Assembly (NCBI GenBank): GCA_000697665.1
Contig: KL197723.1
Location: 128,213-192,212 of the forward strand
From: Jaapia argillacea MUCL 33604
Lineage: Eukaryota; Basidiomycota; Agaricomycetes; Jaapiales; Jaapiaceae
Direction of reading: 5' to 3'
DNA length: 64,000 nt
Notes under the pieces: model-generated
The model's input: the letters and a program-made list of their open reading frames with translations, nothing else
Told to the model about the DNA's origin: nothing
The model's database searches: none
Shown here: positions 22,937 to 34,307 of the stretch, one piece after another
Layout of the letters: each line of letters starts with the position of its first letter
How positions within the stretch are numbered: the first letter of the stretch is position 1
Program-made: the position numbers and the translations under genes

Positions 22937-25385
22937 ATGCCAATCAATCTGAGTCTCCCTCTGTCGGCGGCGGCACCAACGTCCTCTAGTCCTGTTGCCG
23001 ATGAAGAAGAATACTATTCGTCATGGTCTCTGTTCCTTGTCTGCCTGCTGCTCATCCTGTCACTGTTCACGTCTTACTACCTGCAAATAAAGCGGATCAG
23101 AGCAATTCACGAGACACTTGTTTCTATTTTTGCGGGAATGTTCGTCGGTTTGGTTGTTCGGTTGGCCCCAGGACATCTGATACGAGAAATGTTGGTGAGT
23201 GGGAGGGGTTTTGGTCGCGTTTTCGGTTGAGTATATGTATACTAATTTGCGTACCTGGTCGCTATTATTGTGTAGACATTCAAGCACACACTGTTTTTCA
23301 ATCTCCTACTCCCTCCAATCATCCTGAACTCAGGCTATGAACTAAAACAAGCAAGCGATCCTCCCTCGCTGAACGCTCGTGTGACTACTAACATTTTCTT
23401 CTTTGTAGGAGAACTTCTTCCGAAACTTTGGTTCCATCCTGACTTTCGCTTTCCTGGGAACCTTCATATCTGCTGTCGGTGTCGGGTACGCCTCTCACTT
23501 TACTCCAGCGCAAACCAGTATTTATCGCCTATAAGACAGAGTACTGATTTACATATACTCATTCCTTGGCCTCGAGTCCCTGGACCTTACATTATTGGAA
23601 TGTTTGATTTTCGGATCAACACTTTCCGCCACCGATCCAGTGACAATATTGGCCATCTTTAACCAGTATAAAGTCGACCCCAAGTTGTATACCATCATCT
23701 TCGGAGAGAGTCTGATCAACGATGCAGTCAGTATCGTCATGTACGAGTGAGTAAACCAAGCATTCCTTCGCCTTGCAGTTCCATCTCTTATCTCTAACTC
23801 TTCCAGAACTTTGACTCAGTTTCATGGAACGGAGATCTACATCTCCTCCCTCTTCCATGGTATCGGTATCTTCTTGTTTTCTTTCCTGGTTTCAATGGCC
23901 CTCGGCGTGATGTTTGGTTTGGCCATGTCCCTAATACTCAAGCACTCCTCGCTCAACAAGTACCCATCCATCGAGTCTTGCCTCGTCGCACTCTCAGCAT
24001 ATACCTGCTACTTCTTTTCAACAGGCATCTCTATGTCAGGCATCGTGTCCCTGCTTTTCTGTGGCATCACCCTCAAGCACTACGCCTATCACACCATGTC
24101 CCGGCGCACCCAACGTGCCAGCAAATCTCTCTTCTCCACCCTCGCCCAGCTCTCGGAGAACTTTATCTTCATCTACCTCGGATTATCATTATTTACCAGC
24201 CCACCATCGGAGGAACGCCTGACGACTTACTTCAAACCTCTCTTCGTCATCATCACCACAGTTGCCGTTATCTTCACCCGCTATGCTGCAGTCTTCCCAC
24301 TGTCGGAAGCTATCAATTTCTTCCATCGGCATGTTCGTGGTCAGCGAACAGAAGAAATCCCTCATTCGTACCAAATGATGTTATTCTGGGCAGGGTTGCG
24401 AGGAGCAGTCGGCGTGGCACTGGCTGCTGGCTTCAACGGGCCTAACGCACAGACACTGAGAACGACAGTGCTTGTGGTGGTTGTGCTCACGGTGGTTCTT
24501 TTCGGCGGAACCACAGCCAGGATGCTGGAGATCCTTGGTATCAGGACAGGTATTGAGGACGACGCTGCGAGTGACAGCGACGATGAAGATCTTGGAAGGA
24601 ATCCTTGGCTATCAAGGAGAGGAGGACCCGCTTGGGGAAGATATGTTGACGAGGATGAGGTTCTCAGCCCAGCACCTGGTCCTGGCCCGGGTAGGATAGG
24701 GATACATTACAAAACCGCCAGGAGCTATAACCACATCGCTCAAATGCAAGCTCAAGCAGCAGCAGGACGTCGCCCTGGATCACCCCTTGCTACCAACCGG
24801 ATATTCTCAGCGTCGTCTTCTGAGTCGTATGATTCAGATTCCGGCGAGGTCCTCCCCATGGCTTCGACCAGCGCATCCAAGCAACCGCCTAGGCCATCGA
24901 GAACACGCTCCGAAGGTGATGTTGGTGGTGGACCGTCAAGGACAGCGAGCGAAGATGGGAAATGGTTCCAAGCGTTGGACGAGAGGTATCTATTGCCGAT
25001 ATTCTCGAACGCAACTGCGAGCCGTACCTTCCATGCGCGAAAAGCCCAGCGGAGCCGAGCTACTGGAAGTTTGGGCGGAATTGGCGAGTTTGGAGGTATC
25101 GGGGGTGACCGTGTGGTGAGCGGCAGTGGGGTTGCTAGTCCGGAAGGGTACAGCACGGAGGATGAAGGTGAAGATGGGATTGAGATTGAGTTGGGGAGAC
25201 CTCGAACCAATATGAATGGGGCTGGCGGCGCAAGCCCGAATGCCGGACTCGGAACTCAATCGGGCGTGAGGTCGTTCCCGATGACCCCCACACCTGGCGA
25301 TGAGAGTCGTATGGAGCGAGGCTTCCCGAGTCCGATGTTGAGAGGCTCTAGAGAAGGAGCTGGGGACGGAGGACGTGTTTCATAG
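22937..25385 (+). CDS. NHX1: Na+(K+)/H+ exchanger, endosomal NHX1/NHE6-9 type
   Basis: Five exons (22937-23194, 23276-23350, 23409-23485, 23540-23746, 23807-25385) give 731 residues. About eleven membrane helices fill residues 28-510. Family motifs are [15 protein letters not shown] (the amiloride-site helix), [27 protein letters not shown] and [15 protein letters not shown] hydrophilic tail of about 220 residues rich in Ser, Gly and acidic stretches follows and is probably cytosolic. Such exchangers use the proton gradient of late endosomes or vacuoles to load Na+ or K+, setting lumenal pH and trafficking (family knowledge). Intron 2 (23351-23408) is a GC-AG intron with donor GCAAGC and a TACTAAC branch site; a GT donor in phase would leave only 28 nt. 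The gene ends 25 bp from the convergent neighbour. Confidence 0.94.
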
Positions 25386-25410
25386 AGGACTTTGTGTTTG
25401 CCATCTACTC

Positions 25411-27140
25411 TTATTCAGTGACTGCTTGCTCGATGAGGGCGTCCGATACTTCAATCCGAGCGTTGACAGCAAAAACCAGAGCAGTTGCAATTCTATCAAG
25501 GCTATAGCCGATACTAAGGGATACAAGAAGTAAGTAATACATAGAGTAGGCGCTGGGACCATTTTCACAACACCCCGCCTGCTGCCCAAGATCCTCCCTC
25601 TATATGGCTCGACTCGAAGCAGATTCGTGAAGGAGGTAAAGTCCACTTCTCTGCAATGGTGGCTCCGAAAGGCAATCGGAATCATGCATTATCCTGTCGC
25701 TCCCAGTAGGACATGATTGCCAATACTCGCATCTTGCCTTCTATCACGACTTGGCTCAAAGAGTCAGGACGACGGGCGCGCTTATTCCGCTGGTGTCGAG
25801 CGAACACGTTTGGTGGGAGGTCAATGGCCGGGACAATCAGAGAGTCGCCTGCGGGTCGTCCATTTCAGTAATTCAGGTGAGGAAGTCCGGATATCCTTAC
25901 CTGCCTGCAAGTCAATGCTCGTGGGGTTCATTAATTGGGACTTTAGCTGAACCTTCCCTTCCCCAAATATCTTGAGTATGGAGAAGAAGCACATTACACG
26001 CTGTAGGTCTCGCTCGACGGGGTTCAGCGATTTCTGATCGTTAAGGAACGACTCCCAATGTTCCCAAGTGGTTGGGGAGTAATTGGGAATATTCTTTGCG
26101 ATGTTGTCGTAGGCGTAGTTGTCGACTTTGTCTCCCAGCGGCTTCTGAACGAGTTCGCCTGAGCAATACCATGACAGGGGCCCAGTCGGAGGCTAAAGGC
26201 GGAGCAAGATTACTGGAACTGAAGTATCTCATTCGTCTGGCCTCGTACCTGGTCAATAGGAGGTTCAACGACCGCTTCTGACGAGTCTATATCGAGAGCC
26301 GGCGTCACAGGAATGTCGTCTACTCGCTCGGCGGGAGTAGGCTCAGGCTCTTCCTGTGCTGAGGAGGTGGGAGCGTTCTCGGTAGACTCGGGCTCCTCCT
26401 GTGCTGGGGAGATGGGAGCGTCCTCAGTCGCCCAGACGTTTTCACCGCCCAACAGGTCAACAGGAACTGCAGCATCGGGTTTCAGAGTTTGATCAGCCTC
26501 CTCTACCTGGGGCTCAGAGTCAACCTTCTCCGATACTTCAGCCAGTTCCGCTTTATCCTCGTCCACTTCGGTGACCGCAGGTGGATGTTTATCCACACCG
26601 TCCGCAACTTCGGCGCCCTCGGTAGTACCGCTTACCACCTGGACGTCCCCAACCTGGTCACCCTCACCACCTGCAGCATCTGTTGCCCCCTCACTCTTCG
26701 ACGAGTCGTCTGGTAACGGGACGTTCTGAGCTTCGACTTCTTGGACATCGTTCGTCGACTGCTCAGGTTCAGTCTGAGTCTCGGGGGGGCCTTTCAGATC
26801 GGGTTTGGGTGGTTCCCCAGCGCCATCGGGCTGATTCTCTGGTGGAGGTGTACCTTCCATATCAACGTCCTTGTCTTGATCCTCTCCACCCTCTGCTTCA
26901 TTTACCGCTTCTTCGCCTTCATTCTCCTCAGCAGGTGTCTCATCGATGAAGTCACCCAGTAGCATCGTCTTCTTTTTCCCCTTCTTTCCCTTCGCTACTG
27001 GCGCTGCTGCTCCCCCAGGCGGGGCATCACCTCCAGCGTCATTTCCAGAGGCACCGCCCTTGCCAGTCTTCTTCTTTTTGGCCTGTATCATCCTTAGTAT
27101 CAATGGCCGTAGTGGCCTCAGCATATAATTCACGCACCAT
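25411..27140 (-). CDS. Hypothetical acidic protein; first exon is only the start codon
   Basis: Exon 1 is just ATG (27140-27138), followed at once by a 55 bp GTGCGT-AG intron, then exon 2 from 27082 (AKKKKTGKGGASGND). Residues 1-45 are Lys/Gly-rich with KKGKKKTMLLGDFIDE, a basic stretch followed by a short amphipathic segment seen in several RNA-binding translation factors. About 240 residues of acidic, Pro/Glu/Val-rich low complexity follow. Splicing 26252-26197 continues to a folded-looking part: GDKVDNYAYDNIAKNIPNYS then TTWEHWESFLND, vaguely like a Myb/SANT helix-turn-helix, and later LPPNVFARHQRNKRARRPDS. The last exon probably codes for IGYSLDRIATALVFAVNARI and ends at 25411. The 3' splice joins are uncertain. 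No family was recognised; one gene or two adjacent genes both remain possible. Confidence 0.5.
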
Positions 27141-27486
27141 GAGTTAGTAGTGGTAGTTCAGGAGAGAAGTGTAAAAATATCATCTCGAGGACACTGAACA
27201 TGGGTTCAATAGAAACGTGGACGCGACACGAGGCGCCATGAGGCAACAAGGTTGACGGCTTCACATTCATATCTCCTCTTCGCGGAGTCCGCCCATTCAT
27301 CTCGCCTTCATTTCACAGTTTACCTTTCCCAAAACTGAGCTTCTCCAGTTGTCTCGAGGTGCTCTCGGTCTCAAAGCACATGTGCATAATCGATCAACCT
27401 TGCAGAGCGGGGACAAGCAGATCCGATTAGATAGCCAAAATAAAGCATATTATACTCTAATTGATGTCAAGCAGCAGCAGGAGAAA

Positions 27487-28902
27487 TCATCGTCGTCGCT
27501 GAGCTTCATGCTGTGCACGGCGGGCATTCAGCTGCTCCTCCTTATACCAGTCCTTCATGAATCTGTAGCTGTCCATCATTGTCGGTACCTTTGCCGGGGG
27601 ACCAAGAGGTAGGATCCCCAAGGCGCGACGAACAGCAGGAATCCGGAGTACGACGGTTTGGACAGCGACGCAGACGATACCAGTCGTCACATATAGCATC
27701 GTTCCCTGCAGATACCGGAGAGAATGGTAAGTTTGCAACATACGTCGCTCATACTGGGGAAAGAGGGACGCACGGATGGGAGATTGGCGGCGAAGGGGAG
27801 GAAGACGCAAGTCATGAGACGCATGGCATTCACGGCGTGTCTAATACCTTCTCGGCCATTGGTAGTCATATCGCGAGCACTCAGCTGGGACCGCAATTGT
27901 GAGCATTACTAAGAGAAATGATGGTGCAGGGTCCCGGACTCACCGATAGCTGGACATTCATCAGCAGCAATGCAAGAGCGGGCATGATATAGTATGGATC
28001 CGGGACAGTCAAATCCTGGAAGATCCCGCCAAAACCCTCGAGGCCCCCTGTCTGCAGTTGTACCAGTTGACTCTCACATAACCGTTTGACAGCAAAGAAC
28101 ATCCCAAGTGATATCGGCAGCTGCACAAACGGAACAATCAAAGATCCCGTCACGCTGACGCCCGCATCTTGGTATATCTGTTTTTGCTGTAGCATCACTT
28201 TCTGCATCGCCAATTGACTCCTGGACGCTTGTGCCTTCTTCATATCGGCCTGGACGGCAGCCATGCGGTCTTGGTAAGGAATAAGTGCGGCAGTGTTGCG
28301 AGTGCTGCTGACGATGAAGGGGAAGATGATTGCTCGGGAGACAACGGTGCCCGCGACGATGGTCTGCCACCAAGGTAGACCGGTGTACACATTGATGATC
28401 TCCAAAAGCCACGCGGACAGGCCAATGGGAGACCATCCAGCGATACCCAGGTTGGCAAGGTCGCCCAGCTGCAGCGGTGGTACTCCTACAGGAACAATAG
28501 CATTGGCTGCGAGCTCGTCGAACGGTGGTATCGCCTGGATATCAGAGAGAATGGGTTCCGCAGAGCTCGCCGCATCCACGACACCGACCTGGTCGAGTGA
28601 TAGGTCCGACGAACTGGCACTGTCGCCGGCTGCTGCAGTCGATTCAGATGGTTCTTGAGTCTGTAATGGTTCCGGAGGCACGACAGAGTCGGGTGAAGGC
28701 GAGCTGGCGGCTGGCGTGGGAGTTTTTGAGGACCACCAGTAGTTCCGTTGCGCGAGAAGGGAGGGTCCTACCAGTGTGGGGACTGTCCGGTGTAAGAGAT
28801 GTGTCCGCACTGGCTACTGGATTGTCAGCAGCGAGCAAATGGAAGGGTGAGGGTCCCATACGTTTCGTGGATGGACAAATGTTGAGAGCAACCGTCCGCC
28901 AT
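27487..28902 (-). CDS. OXA1: Mitochondrial inner-membrane insertase OXA1
   Basis: Proposed exons 28902-28893, 28809-27944, 27884-27774 and 27705-27487 sum to 401 residues in phase. The N-terminus (MADVRTHLLHRTVPTLVG) is basic and hydroxylated like a mitochondrial presequence, apart from one Asp. The YidC/Oxa1 domain spans about residues 110-340: WLLEIINVYTGLPWWQTI, then SRAIIFPFIV, GSLIVPFVQLPISLGMFFAV, and two more membrane helices (MPALALLLMNVQLS; MRLMTCVFLPFAANLPS). The matrix tail is basic (EEQLNARRAQHEAQRRR) and suits ribosome tethering. Oxa1 inserts mitochondrially encoded subunits such as Cox2 co-translationally (family knowledge). The tiny first exon is my best reconstruction; the rest of the model is solid. 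Confidence 0.92.
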
Positions 28903-29505
28903 ACTTTGGATGCAAGCGAGGCGCAATTCTATAAGGATAATACGTCTGTATCAGTACACTCGACAACAACTCCATATTCACACTCGGTCACCACATAATA
29001 GAACTGCACCCCGAAGAAATGTACCGCCAGCAATCTACTTCGGTACGTGTAGCTCCACGCAGAGTTGTATACAATAGGATGCACGACATACCTGGTTCCC
29101 ATCTGTCCCATTCGCCCCGCACATAATGAACTCGCCATGGACATCTGTCAAGTTTGGTGACGAGAGTTCGTCTTCAGCCACAGAACTGTTGGTGTTTTGA
29201 GCAGAAAGGACCGAAGTTCGCGTGAATAGCGTCTCTAGTGATGTGTCGAGGCTAAAAGGTGACTTCGACAAGTTGCCCAGCACTGCTGAGACCGAAGGAA
29301 TATTGGACGAAAAAGTTGGAGGTCGGGTCGGCAGCGGCCGGCGTCTGGGTTCTGTGATCGACCTGGAGGACCTTCAAGTGATTGCCATCAACCGACTGCA
29401 AACTCATTCGAACACTGCTCGACCACCAACAACGATAGCGATTTGGAGGGGAATATCTTCATCTCCCAGCAAGCCAACGTCGTATTCTGATAGTCAAGTG
29501 AGCAC
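28903..29505. other. divergent region OXA1 / DUF202 gene, possible extra 5' exons
   Basis: Contains an open frame chain 29127-29157 plus 29206-29493 (MNSPWTSVKFERTEVRVNS, 107 residues) on the plus strand. A 42 bp intron with donor at 29541 could join it in phase to the downstream DUF202-like gene. It may therefore be the true N-terminus of that gene or its transcribed leader. Confidence 0.35.
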
Positions 29506-30116
29506 ATGTCGGAAGCTGGTGCCAGTGGTCCCCATACATACGGGTGTGTTCCCTTGTTCGCCAGAGCTACATCTGAACTAGATTCCTTCCCTTCCTTTGA
29601 CAGAGGTCACCGAGCGTATTCGTTCCGTGCAGCGGACGTCAACGAGCTCGTTGAGCTCCGTGCCAGGCACCGGACGTTCGACGGAGCTTATCGCAGAACA
29701 GCTCTGGGTAATCTGGGCTATTCAATAGCCATCCTACGCCTGTTCGACCACCGATTCTATCGCAGTGAGCTTCCTTATTCTCATCCTTTCGCCGTATCTG
29801 TTTTGACCGTTAATCCCATTCAGTTGGTCTGTTATACGCCATCCTCTCCGGCCTTCTCGTCGTTATTTCTTTCTTCCGAGCACGGACGTCCAGACATGAC
29901 TTTGCCGACAAATACATCAACAGATTCTCGCAGAATAAGGAAGCTCCGTTTACTCAGCACTCCCGATTGTACCGACGAGCTCGACCGACTGTGGGTCAAG
30001 AAAACACCCGAGTCTTTGGCAGACCATTCATCACCGCCGGATGGATCGTCGTAGCCGTAGCGGGCGTTGTGGCTGTGATGGAGATTGGCCTATTCATCCT
30101 CGTGTTGAGAGTCTGA
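29506..30116 (+). CDS. DUF202-like small integral membrane protein
   Basis: Exons 29506-29764 and 29824-30116 give 183 residues from MSEAGASGPHTYG. The central motif has the DUF202 layout: ELVELRARHRTFDGAYRRTA, then NLGYSIAILRLF as the first hydrophobic segment, FYRIGLLYAILSGLLVVISF as the second, and AGWIVVAVAGVVAVMEIGL as the third near the C-terminus. DUF202 proteins are short three-helix membrane proteins; the domain also forms the membrane part of the VTC polyphosphate polymerase complex (family knowledge). Start choice is uncertain because an upstream open frame (from 29127) can be spliced in. The role here is unknown beyond membrane location. It is divergent from OXA1. Confidence 0.72.
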
Positions 30117-31003
30117 GGTTTGTTCTTATTGTTCCTGTCTTTGAGTTACGCTCCGTCGAGACGGAACTAGTTTCCATTGGATGGCCAAGATAGTTCGTTG
30201 TACATAATTCGGATGGTACGTTAATGCACGAGTTCCACCGTGAAAGTTTGCGACTGACTTCTCTTGATTCTGTTCCGCAGAGTGTACCATACCAATATTG
30301 TATGTAGCCCTGGAACCCAAATAAAACCCACCGCGGTATCACTTTCGCTCAATTCCGTCGCCTCTGGCCTGGCGCTCCGTCGAGGCGCTTCTTTCAGGGT
30401 TTGGCCCGCTGTTTTACGGCTGCACCCAAGGTTTGCATTTATCATGTCAATCTCTGGACCACAGGGTAAGCATGGGGAAGCCTCGGGGCTCCTCGTTAAC
30501 TTTCTGACATGCGGGGATTGGTCAGGAGGAAAGTTATCCAAAGATGGGCGGGTTTGTGAAGACCCGTAGAGGCACACCGTTGACCTAACTGGAGTGTCAA
30601 AGCACTGAAACATGGGAGTAGCGTGACTTGGGTCAAATGACCACCACTTTCGGTGGGAGGAATATCAGCCAGTCACGGGAGCGAGGTTCAGCGTGGACGC
30701 GACGAGTTGTATAGACAAGGGACCCAGAGCCTGAAGTGCTGCATCAACCGACTCATTCATGTTGAGCTCCTCGCATCGCAGAAAGTAAATAGAAAGCCAT
30801 TTCGTCTTATAAACGAGTAAACGAAAAAGCAAGACGCTGTACTAGCCTGTATTCACCGTCCAGAGGTAATGGGTCTCGATAATGGTGGGGTATCAAAGGC
30901 TATTGTAACAACGTTTAAAAGATTAGAAGATGAAATAACAAAGATGATATGCCTCCATCCAGTAACCAACCAAACCTCAACGCCAGATTAACAAGCTTGA
31001 AGC
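30117..31003. other. convergent intergenic region
   Basis: 887 bp between convergent genes. Only short open frames (up to 130 codons on the minus strand at 30221-30613) without motifs. No gene assigned. Confidence 0.45.
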
Positions 31004-32076
31004 TCAGAGGGATGCAGCGAAACCAGCCGCCACAACACCGATAACACCCATGATCATGGTCAAAGCACCACCCTCAACGTTCACATTCCTTCCAGCACCG
31101 CTCTCTCCTCCAAGGACACCACCAGAAATTCCACCGGCAGCCGCGACAGCACCGCTCATGAAGCTCTTTCCGCAAGTGTTCTGCACATACGTATAGAGGG
31201 CGGACTGTCCGCTCATCAAGGGGCTCTTGGTAATTCCAGGGGCGTAGGGGACGGTAGACTCGAAGTTGATGTAGGCGGTGAGGACCTCGCGAGTGCATGA
31301 AACGCAAAGTGTGGTGGAAGGCATGCTGGTGGAAAGGAAAAGGAAAACGACGTTGTAGTCGTGGTAGGTAGTGATGTTGGGGGTGTAGGAGACGTCGCGC
31401 TTCTTGGCGCCTGAAGAGGACCAAAGATAATTCTGGATACCGGAGAGGTCGGGCCCGGTGCTAGGAGCTGCAGCAGCGTTCACTGCACCAGCAGAGGCCG
31501 ACGGAGCTGCCGATGAAGATGAGGTGCCGCCGGGGTTGATAACGCAGAAGCGACCGGTGTCGTCCTTGCTGCAGACGGCAGTCTTGAGGGGAGTCAACGC
31601 GTAGAGGATGTCATACGTCTGAATGACCTCGTCATTAGGTGACGATGTCAGCTCAGCGGTGCAATTGGAGTAGAAATCTGCGAGTTTCCCAGTAACGGTG
31701 GTGTCGGGGCACGACGTATTGTTCGTTGTGCAGAGGGATGTGAGGGCGGCGGTGATCTGTGTTGAGGACACATTTGCGCTCTTTCCACCAGGTCCGAACG
31801 CGGACGTAGCGGCGATCAAGGGCGCAGTGCACGCATACAGAGCTGGGTCGCTGTTAAGGGAGGTGAGGAATGCGGAACATCCCTCGCTGATTCCGGTTGG
31901 GATGGACGCAGACGCGGCCGAGGTTGGGGTCGCTGATGACTGCGACACGAAAATAAGAGGGAAATGTGAGCAAAATGGTTCTTGGAGAGGTAGGTTTTGG
32001 TATTTTTACTTACGGACGACGCCGACGCCGCGAAAGCGGTGGTTGCGAACAAGGAAATCAAAGTAATGGACTTCAT
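31004..32076 (-). CDS. GPI-anchored cell-surface glycoprotein
   Basis: Exons 32076-32014 and 31939-31004 give 332 residues. Residues 1-17 form a signal peptide (MKSITLISLFATTAFA). The ectodomain is Ser/Thr/Ala-rich with several N-glycosylation sequons (NVSS, NNTS, NCTA) and at least eight cysteines (GCSAFL, YACTAP, LCTTNNTSC, NCTAEL, VCSKDD, LCVSCTREV, NTCGKS). The C-terminus has a small-residue cleavage zone (GGESGAGRN) followed by a hydrophobic tail (LTMIMGVIGVVAAGFAASL), typical of GPI attachment. This layout is common in basidiomycete wall or membrane surface proteins that lack a named function. Expected location is the plasma membrane or cell wall. The intron falls just after the signal peptide. 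Confidence 0.8.
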
Positions 32077-32872
32077 CTCTGGGAATACAAAGATCGGGAT
32101 TCTGAAAGAGTGGACGAGTTTTTTTATTGTCGACGACGACGACGAGGGCGCTTTCTGGAGCGAGGGACAAGGGCGAGGGCGTGCAGAGATCGTTGAGGCT
32201 GAGGAAAAAGGCAGGTCAATCCTTTTGACGCGTTTCTAGGACAACAGCGCCAAACATTGTGACGGGTGGCTGATCGTACCAACCGACACTCCAGACTGCC
32301 TTGGCGGCCATCAATCACTGTATCCTCCTCTGCTTGTGGTCTACGTTCCCCTTCGTGTTCTTTTCGACGCCAGCAGCGGAGGGATTCGTCTGAGGCGCCT
32401 GTGCAACACCTCTGAATTTTCTCCTACCAAATCGGACGGGTGGGAATCCGATTGATACGGTCTAGCTCACCTCCTGATACGGCATCATCTCCCGTACTCT
32501 ATCTCGCCGATTTTCATAACGTGAAGTACTTGCATCTGACCGGGGACGGATCGGTGGTGCAAACGGCCTCCAAATTTATCGCCGCAAGCTTGATGCCATC
32601 TGACCGCGATATCGATGATGGCCCTCAAGCAAGTCGCTAGTAAGGCCCGAACGATACAGGGCTTGGGCCTTTCTCAGGGAATGTCGTTTTTGCTCAACTT
32701 TGCTTTTCGAGCTAAAACCAGTGCTTCTACAGTCAGCGTGACGCCATCCCACTTGACCCTTCAGTACTATTCCCGTGATACGGATATATGATCCGTAATC
32801 GTTCCGATTCCCTCATACTTATACATCTTCGACAACATCCACGACCCACCTGCTGCGTCATTGCCCCTCATC
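32077..32872. other. divergent promoter region
   Basis: 796 bp between the divergent GPI-protein gene and the HD-domain gene. It starts with a GAC/CGA-repeat-rich stretch near 32130-32150. No gene seen. Confidence 0.5.
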
Positions 32873-33949
32873 ATGGCAGTCTCAGATCCTGTGGCCTTTT
32901 ATGGCTTCACACCCGTTCCTCGCGACCCTGAGGTTCTGTTCAAGGACCATCCCACAGCTAGCGGCGATCACCCTAAGCAAGACCTTCTCGAAGTGTCTAA
33001 CATCCCTCTTCCCGATTCTCCCCTTGTCAATGATGTCAAAGCTTTCGTGAAGGTACTGAGACTGACACATCGGCAACCACTCCCAGCCTGTTATCGAACG
33101 ACGTCATTTCTGATGTGCTATCCAGAATCACCTCGACGAGCAAACCTTCAACCACAGTCACCGAGTCTACATTTATGGTACGCATTTCCAGTATTCCTGG
33201 CGACTTGCGATTGTCAAACGCTCCACAGGCACCGCCCTCGTGAAGACCCATTTCCCAACGTGGTCTTATGATGCCGAAACATACTTTCTAGCGTGTCTAC
33301 TTCACGACATCGGAACCGCGGAACGGTTCCTCTCCACGACGAAATTGTCCTTCGAGTTCAAAGGGGCGATTGTAGCCAGGGATCTCATCCTTAGTCTCGG
33401 AGGCGTGGAGGATCAAGCAGATAGCGTGTGCGACGCTATAGTCAGGCATCAAGATATCTTTGTTAAAGGGTTCGTCATGTACTGTTTCATGGTGCTATAT
33501 CGTTGGTCTCATGGACTGGCATGACTTGGTGTAGAGGGAACATCACCATGGTGGGTCAAATACTCCAGCTTTCAACAATTTTGGGTCAGTCCTCGCCGTC
33601 GGCACTCCTCTCCGTCAGTTGATCAGTTACTCAAAACCTTCTCGTGTAGACAATGTTGGTCTGTGAGTGCGTTTCGATCTTTCCCTCGATCGTCGTTTTA
33701 ATCTCGGTGTTACTACTTCTCACCCGAAGACGAGCAAATCTCATACACCCACGGTTGATCGAGACGACTACAGCTGCCTATCCGAGGAAGGGTTGGTCGG
33801 AGCATTTTGCTCGGGTGGTCGAAAAGGAGCTCACACTGAAGCCGTGGTGCCATACGTCCACCTTTGAAGTCCCTGGCTGGAAAGAAGGGGTGAAAAGTAA
33901 CTTCGCGACAGACGTGAGGCAGAACGAAGTCATGAAACCGTTTGATTGA
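32873..33949 (+). CDS. HD-domain hydrolase, cyanamide hydratase (DDI2/DDI3) type
   Basis: Six exons (32873-33052, 33126-33177, 33229-33469, 33535-33584, 33650-33662, 33730-33949) give 251 residues in phase. The metal ligands of the HD fold are visible: NHSHRVYIYG (first His), LACLLHDIGTAE (the HD pair) and AIVRHQDIF. The opening AFYGFTPVP and the end (TFEVPGWKEGV, then DVRQNEVMKPFD) are typical of this family. Its yeast members hydrate cyanamide to urea and respond to DNA-damaging agents (family knowledge). The fifth exon is only 13 nt. The substrate here is inferred from family resemblance only. Cytosolic, no signal peptide. Confidence 0.85.
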
Positions 33950-34307
33950 ACGGACTGTTCGCCTCATGCTCGGGGTGACGTACTTCTACCTAACATTTGC
34001 TGTCCGCGCGCCTGGGGGGAGAAAATAATGTGATGAAGTTACTGATGTGTTCGTCTGCAGTGCTTCGATGGTCAATAAACTGGATCAAAGAAGCGCAACC
34101 GTTGGGTGTGAATGATGATTTAGACTCGTCGAAGACACACGGTACCCCTCCGGTATATGGAATCCTGCGCCATCTTCTCTTGATGGAGATACGTCAAATG
34201 TATTTGAGATTGTATATTTGAAAGTGTGGGTGTCCGTGGGCGGATACCAAACACAGGAAAGCTCGGTAACGCACTTTCACAGAGTTTACATCCTACGTGT
34301 ATGTCTC
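33950..34307. other. convergent intergenic spacer
   Basis: 358 bp between the HD-domain gene and the convergent F-box-like gene A; no gene seen. Confidence 0.5.

Noticed and set aside
24752-25259. Minus-strand frames of up to 152 codons over the exchanger tail
   Set aside because: They are antisense to the low-complexity C-terminal tail of the Na+/H+ exchanger.
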